This document shows positions 53,566-57,262 of a stretch of 57,262 nucleotides of DNA, one piece after another. The translations under genes were made by a program, and so were the position numbers. Each line of letters starts with the position of its first letter. Within the stretch, counting starts at the first letter, position 1. The notes under the pieces were generated by a model that saw nothing but the letters and a program-made list of their open reading frames with translations, ran no database searches and was not told where the DNA came from. Source of the stretch: Oscillospiraceae bacterium (GTDB lineage Bacteria; Bacillota; Clostridia; Oscillospirales; Oscillospiraceae). The stretch lies in the NCBI GenBank assembly GCA_015067565.1, contig SVMF01000017.1:1-57262 (forward strand), in the 5' to 3' direction.

Positions 53566-56500
53566 ATGAAAGCATTCAAGCGCATTTCTGCTCTGCTGCT
53601 GGTCCTGGCAATGATCTTGACCCTCCTGCCCGCGACCGTCAGTGCAGCAGGCACTCTTACCGCAACCGATGCAAACCTCGGCCTGAGCTGGACTGATGCC
53701 AGCCCCTCTAGTGGCAAGGCAAGCTGGACGATCGCCGCAGACGGCACGATCACCGGCACTGCCACGGGTTATAGACAGGCATTAATCTTTAGCAAAACCG
53801 CATCGACGACCCTGACCGTCACCAACAACCACGCTGAGGAGCGCGAGCTCTCCTTCACTTACACCCTCAGCGGCGGCGGCGACTTCACCTACAATGTCGG
53901 CTCTGTCAGTGACGGCCGCTATGCGCACAGACTCGCTGCAGGTGCCAGCGCAGTGTTTACCCTGACCTCTCCGGCCGGCACAAGCACCAACACTGTGACC
54001 ATCAGCGACATGGTTTTGGCCAGTGATGCAGAGATCGTTTCCACCTTCCTTGCTCCCGAAAACGGCAGCTATACCGTCGATGACACTGCCATCACGGCAA
54101 ATACAGAGATAACTGCGCCTGCAACCAAGACCTACCGTTTGGCTGCGTCCGCAAACAGCGGCTACGTCTTCTTCGGCTGGTGGAGTGAGGCACGGGGCAA
54201 GTATCTGTCCTACAAGGCGACCGATTCTATGAGCTTTGCCGCAGATCCCATCTTGCGTCCGGCCTTCCTGGCAAATACCGTTGCCATCTTCTCTGTCAAT
54301 GGCGTTCCGTTCGACAATCTGACGAATGCGTGCAACTATGCCGTTGCCGTCAGCAACGAGACCGTCATCCTGACCAATAACGGTACTGTCTCCGGTGAGC
54401 ACACCATCCCCGCAGGTGTCACCCTGCTCGTTCCCTACGACGATGCCAATACTGTGATTAAGGACGAACCCAAGACCATTGGCAAGAGCGGCATCACGAC
54501 CAACAACCAGTGGGAGCAGCCCTATGCATATCGCACGCTGACCCTGGCAGCAAATGCAAAGATCACCGTCAACGGTGCCATCAGCGTCGGCGGCAGACAC
54601 GCACAGGCGGTCGGCCATGCCAACTATATGCAGCCCGGTGGCGGCCCTTCCGGTGCATGCGGCTTTATCAATCTTGGCAGCAATGCCAACATCACCCTGA
54701 ATTCCGGTGCAAAGCTCTATGCCTGGGGCTATGTGATCGGTAGCGGCAATGTTCGTGCCAAGAGCGGCTCGACGATCTATGAAAACTTCCAGATCATGGA
54801 CTTCCGCGGCGGTAGCCTAACCACTGCTTTGGTAGCTGACAAGAGAGTGTTCCCCATGAACCAGTACTATGTTCAGAATATCGAGGCTGAAACATTCTAC
54901 GAGGCAGGCGCTTCGGAGTATGTTGCAACCACCCTCTTTATGTCCGGCTTTGAGTCCGGCTCTTCCGTAAAGTTTATCGGTGACGGCGGTATGTTTATCC
55001 CCTCCTCCGGCGTCTTCTCCAAGAAGTACGACGGTAGCACTGACCGCCTGATCCTCACGGTCAACGGCGATTGCTCCCTCAATAATATGACCATGAAGGT
55101 CAGCACCGCCTCTGTCGATTCTGCAGTGCTGGCGATTCCTCTGACCAACAACATCACGATCAAGGCTGAGAGCGGCAATATCAATATCAACCAGAATGTT
55201 GAAGTACTGCCCGGCGTGGAGATCTATATTGATGAGGCAGCAACCCTGAACCTGAGCCTGTCCAGCAAGGCTTCTACCATCTTCAGCAATCAGAACAATG
55301 TCATCGTTTACGACTATGACGAGTGGACCTACGGCATCAATGCCGACGGCACCATCAGACAAAATGTTTGCTACAAGCATAACTACACCAGTATGCGTAT
55401 CACTCCGCTGCCCTATGCGCCTTCCAGAACATACGACCGTAAGGAAAGTGACCTGCATGATGCACTAATCGATGTCAACGGCACCATCGTCTGCGACGGC
55501 TTCCTCTATACCACGGCAGGCGGTGCCAACATCACCAGCTCTAAGGGCACCGGCAAGATCATCTTCAACAATGGCGCCGGCCAGGATGAGTACAGCCAGC
55601 AGGTAATTCAGGCGGACGATCCGCTCTACTGCAGCATCCCCATGACCCCGGCCAAGCTCAAGAATGCTGACGGCACCTATACCTTGACCGAGGATGCGGG
55701 CAATATGTCCGTCTACACCTACACCAACGGTATGTGGAGCAAGGCCGGCGGCGAGTGCAACCACGTTTATACCTCCGTCGTGACTCCTCCGACCTGCACC
55801 GTTGCAGGCTACACCACCTATACCTGCACCCACTGCGGCGACACCTATAACGCTGATCCCGTCCCCGCAGGCCATAAGTTCACCACCACGACTACCGATC
55901 CGACCTGTACCGTCGATGGCAAGATCACCAATACCTGCTCTGTCTGCGGCCATGTCGAGGAACAGACCATCACCGCACTCGGCCATAGTGAGGAAACCAT
56001 CCCTGCTGTTGCTCCGACCTGCACCGAAACCGGCCTGACCGAAGGCAAGCGCTGCAAGGTCTGCGGCACCGTCACCGTTGCGCAGCAGACGGTTCCCACT
56101 TCCGCACATAACTACGTTGCTGTTGTTACTGCTCCGACCTGCACGGCAAAGGGCTACACCACCTATACCTGCTCCGGTTGCAGCGACAGCTATGTTGCAG
56201 ATGAAGTCGAGGCAAACGGCCACACCGAGGTCATCGACGCAGCCGTTGCGCCGACCTGCACCGAAACCGGCTTGACCGAGGGCAAGCACTGCTCCGTCTG
56301 TGAGGAAGTCCTTGTTGCACAGGAAACTGTCAATGCACTCGGCCATACTGAGATCATTGATGCAGCCGTTGCACCTACCTGCACCGAAACCGGCTTGACC
56401 GAAGGTAAGCACTGCGAAACCTGCGGCGAAGTTCTCGTTGCACAGAACGAGGTGGATGCACTCGGCCACACCGAGGTTATCGACGCAGCCGTTGCGCCGA

Positions 56501-57262
56501 CCTGTACCGAAACCGGCTTGACCGAAGGAAAGCACTGCTCCGTTTGTAAAGAGATCCTCGTGGCGCAGGAGATCATTCCTGCCAAGGGCCACAGTCATGA
56601 CGAGGTTGTCATCACGAAGGATGCAACCTGCACAGAAGACGGCGTGATCACCTACACCTGTGCTTGCGGCGATACCTACACCGAAGCGATCGATGCACTC
56701 GGCCACACCGAGGTCATCGACGCAGCCGTTGCGCCGACCTGCACCGAGACCGGCCTGACCGAAGGCAAGCACTGCTCCGTCTGTGAGGAAGTCCTTGTTG
56801 CACAGGAAACTGTCAATGCACTCGGCCACACCGAAGTCATCGACGCAGCCGTTGCGCCGACCTGCACCGAAACCGGCTTGACCGAAGGTAAGCACTGCTC
56901 CGTCTGTGAGGAAGTCCTTGTTGCACAGGAAACTGTCAATGCACTCGGCCATACCGAGGTCACCGATGCAGCAGTCGAACCGACCTGCACCGAAACCGGC
57001 TTGACCGAAGGTAAGCACTGCGAAACCTGCGGCGAAGTTCTCGTTGCGCAAGAAGTAGTTGCCGCACTCGGCCACACCGAGGTCATCGACGCAGCCGTTG
57101 CGCCGACCTGCACCGAGACCGGCCTGACCGAAGGAAAGCACTGCTCTGTTTGTAGCGAAATTCTTGTTGCACAGGAAGAAGTTGCAGCCAACGGCCACGA
57201 TTATGAGGCTGTTGTTACCGCCCCGACCTGTGAGACTGCAGGCTTCACCACCTACACCTGCA
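53566..57262 (+). CDS. Secreted repeat protein, C-terminus beyond the window (partial)
   Basis: The frame is open from ATG 53566 to the window end, at least 1232 residues. A signal peptide ([20 protein letters not shown], cleaved near VSA-A at 27/28) precedes beta-rich sequence with an InlB-like stretch ([17 protein letters not shown] near 200). Low-complexity beta-helix-like segments follow ([21 protein letters not shown]). From about residue 730 it becomes a series of Cys/His repeats. AAAGGA precedes the ATG. No catalytic domain or anchor is seen in the part present. It may be an adhesin; the missing C-terminus could carry SLH domains. The promoter is not obvious in the 100-base gap upstream. 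Confidence 0.85.
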   Translation, partial: MKAFKRISALLLVLAMILTLLPATVSAAGTLTATDANLGLSWTDASPSSGKASWTIAADGTITGTATGYRQALIFSKTASTTLTVTNNHAEERELSFTYTLSGGGDFTYNVGSVSDGRYAHRLAAGASAVFTLTSPAGTSTNTVTISDMVLASDAEIVSTFLAPENGSYTVDDTAITANTEITAPATKTYRLAASANSGYVFFGWWSEARGKYLSYKATDSMSFAADPILRPAFLANTVAIFSVNGVPFDNLTNACNYAVAVSNETVILTNNGTVSGEHTIPAGVTLLVPYDDANTVIKDEPKTIGKSGITTNNQWEQPYAYRTLTLAANAKITVNGAISVGGRHAQAVGHANYMQPGGGPSGACGFINLGSNANITLNSGAKLYAWGYVIGSGNVRAKSGSTIYENFQIMDFRGGSLTTALVADKRVFPMNQYYVQNIEAETFYEAGASEYVATTLFMSGFESGSSVKFIGDGGMFIPSSGVFSKKYDGSTDRLILTVNGDCSLNNMTMKVSTASVDSAVLAIPLTNNITIKAESGNININQNVEVLPGVEIYIDEAATLNLSLSSKASTIFSNQNNVIVYDYDEWTYGINADGTIRQNVCYKHNYTSMRITPLPYAPSRTYDRKESDLHDALIDVNGTIVCDGFLYTTAGGANITSSKGTGKIIFNNGAGQDEYSQQVIQADDPLYCSIPMTPAKLKNADGTYTLTEDAGNMSVYTYTNGMWSKAGGECNHVYTSVVTPPTCTVAGYTTYTCTHCGDTYNADPVPAGHKFTTTTTDPTCTVDGKITNTCSVCGHVEEQTITALGHSEETIPAVAPTCTETGLTEGKRCKVCGTVTVAQQTVPTSAHNYVAVVTAPTCTAKGYTTYTCSGCSDSYVADEVEANGHTEVIDAAVAPTCTETGLTEGKHCSVCEEVLVAQETVNALGHTEIIDAAVAPTCTETGLTEGKHCETCGEVLVAQNEVDALGHTEVIDAAVAPTCTETGLTEGKHCSVCKEILVAQEIIPAKGHSHDEVVITKDATCTEDGVITYTCACGDTYTEAIDALGHTEVIDAAVAPTCTETGLTEGKHCSVCEEVLVAQETVNALGHTEVIDAAVAPTCTETGLTEGKHCSVCEEVLVAQETVNALGHTEVTDAAVEPTCTETGLTEGKHCETCGEVLVAQEVVAALGHTEVIDAAVAPTCTETGLTEGKHCSVCSEILVAQEEVAANGHDYEAVVTAPTCETAGFTTYTC
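56215..57262 (+). repeat. 123-bp tandem repeats coding a 41-residue Cys3His unit
   Basis: Units begin at about 56215, 56338, 56461, 56698, 56821, 56944, 57067 and 57190, with one divergent unit near 56581. Each codes [20 protein letters not shown]-type sequence with the pattern C-x10-C-x2-C-x14-H. More diverged units run back to about 55757. DNA identity between neighbours is high, so the array is probably still changing in length. Confidence 0.9.

Noticed and set aside
55465-57198. 577-codon antisense frame with tandem repeats
   Set aside because: The periodicity comes from the 123-bp repeats of the plus-strand gene, which has a signal peptide and a continuous frame.

Overview
The window looks like a chromosome segment of a Gram-positive, probably gut-dwelling Clostridia bacterium (Oscillospiraceae-like). 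This is inferred from strong AGGAGG-type ribosome binding sites with frequent TTG starts, SLH-anchored surface proteins, VanW and phosphodiester-glycosidase families, a CpsC/CpsD/CpsB (tyrosine kinase plus PHP phosphatase) polysaccharide system, and no outer-membrane genes. The taxon name is an inference. No tRNA, rRNA, CRISPR array, transposase or phage gene was seen.

Layout. 1-560: a non-coding repeat copy. 561-7348: mfd, a VanW/peptidoglycan-binding membrane protein and a lipoprotein. 7349-8180: a stack of hairpin repeats without a gene. 8181-18613: a three-gene unit with its own promoter and terminator, made of an HPr-kinase-like ATPase, an 81-residue five-cysteine peptide, and a 3004-residue secreted von Willebrand A protein. 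18833-26965 (minus strand): a complete eight-gene aromatic amino acid operon (aroF-tyrA-aroB-aroA-aroC-pheA-aroE::aroK-aroQ). The operon is preceded by a Phe/Tyr-rich leader peptide and a terminator/antiterminator pair. 26938-29373 (minus): a MATE exporter and a uridine-kinase-family protein. 29634-35777: a 2047-residue SLH-anchored protein with two 5'-nucleotidase units and a tyrosine-phosphatase domain. 35778-37176: a non-coding repeat island holding an inverted copy of the 1-516 repeat. 37177-53464: a surface polysaccharide cluster. 53566-end: a secreted repeat protein open at the window edge.

How it fits together. Most of the window builds or decorates the cell surface. The polysaccharide cluster supplies chain-length control, a tyrosine kinase/phosphatase pair, LicD, two glycosyltransferases, a polymerase, an acetyltransferase and a flippase. 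It also encodes an SLH protein and a phosphodiester glycosidase. The aromatic operon is a self-contained metabolic island covering the route from DAHP to chorismate and the prephenate branch towards Phe and Tyr.

Most notable signals: (1) the kinase/cysteine-peptide/giant-adhesin unit, a candidate peptide-modification system; (2) a readable transcription attenuator for the aromatic operon; (3) an 11-base motif, GTTWACATAAT, found six times in one orientation and three reading frames inside the aromatic genes; (4) roughly 515-bp inverted repeats 35 kb apart; (5) an unusual nucleotidase/phosphatase surface protein.
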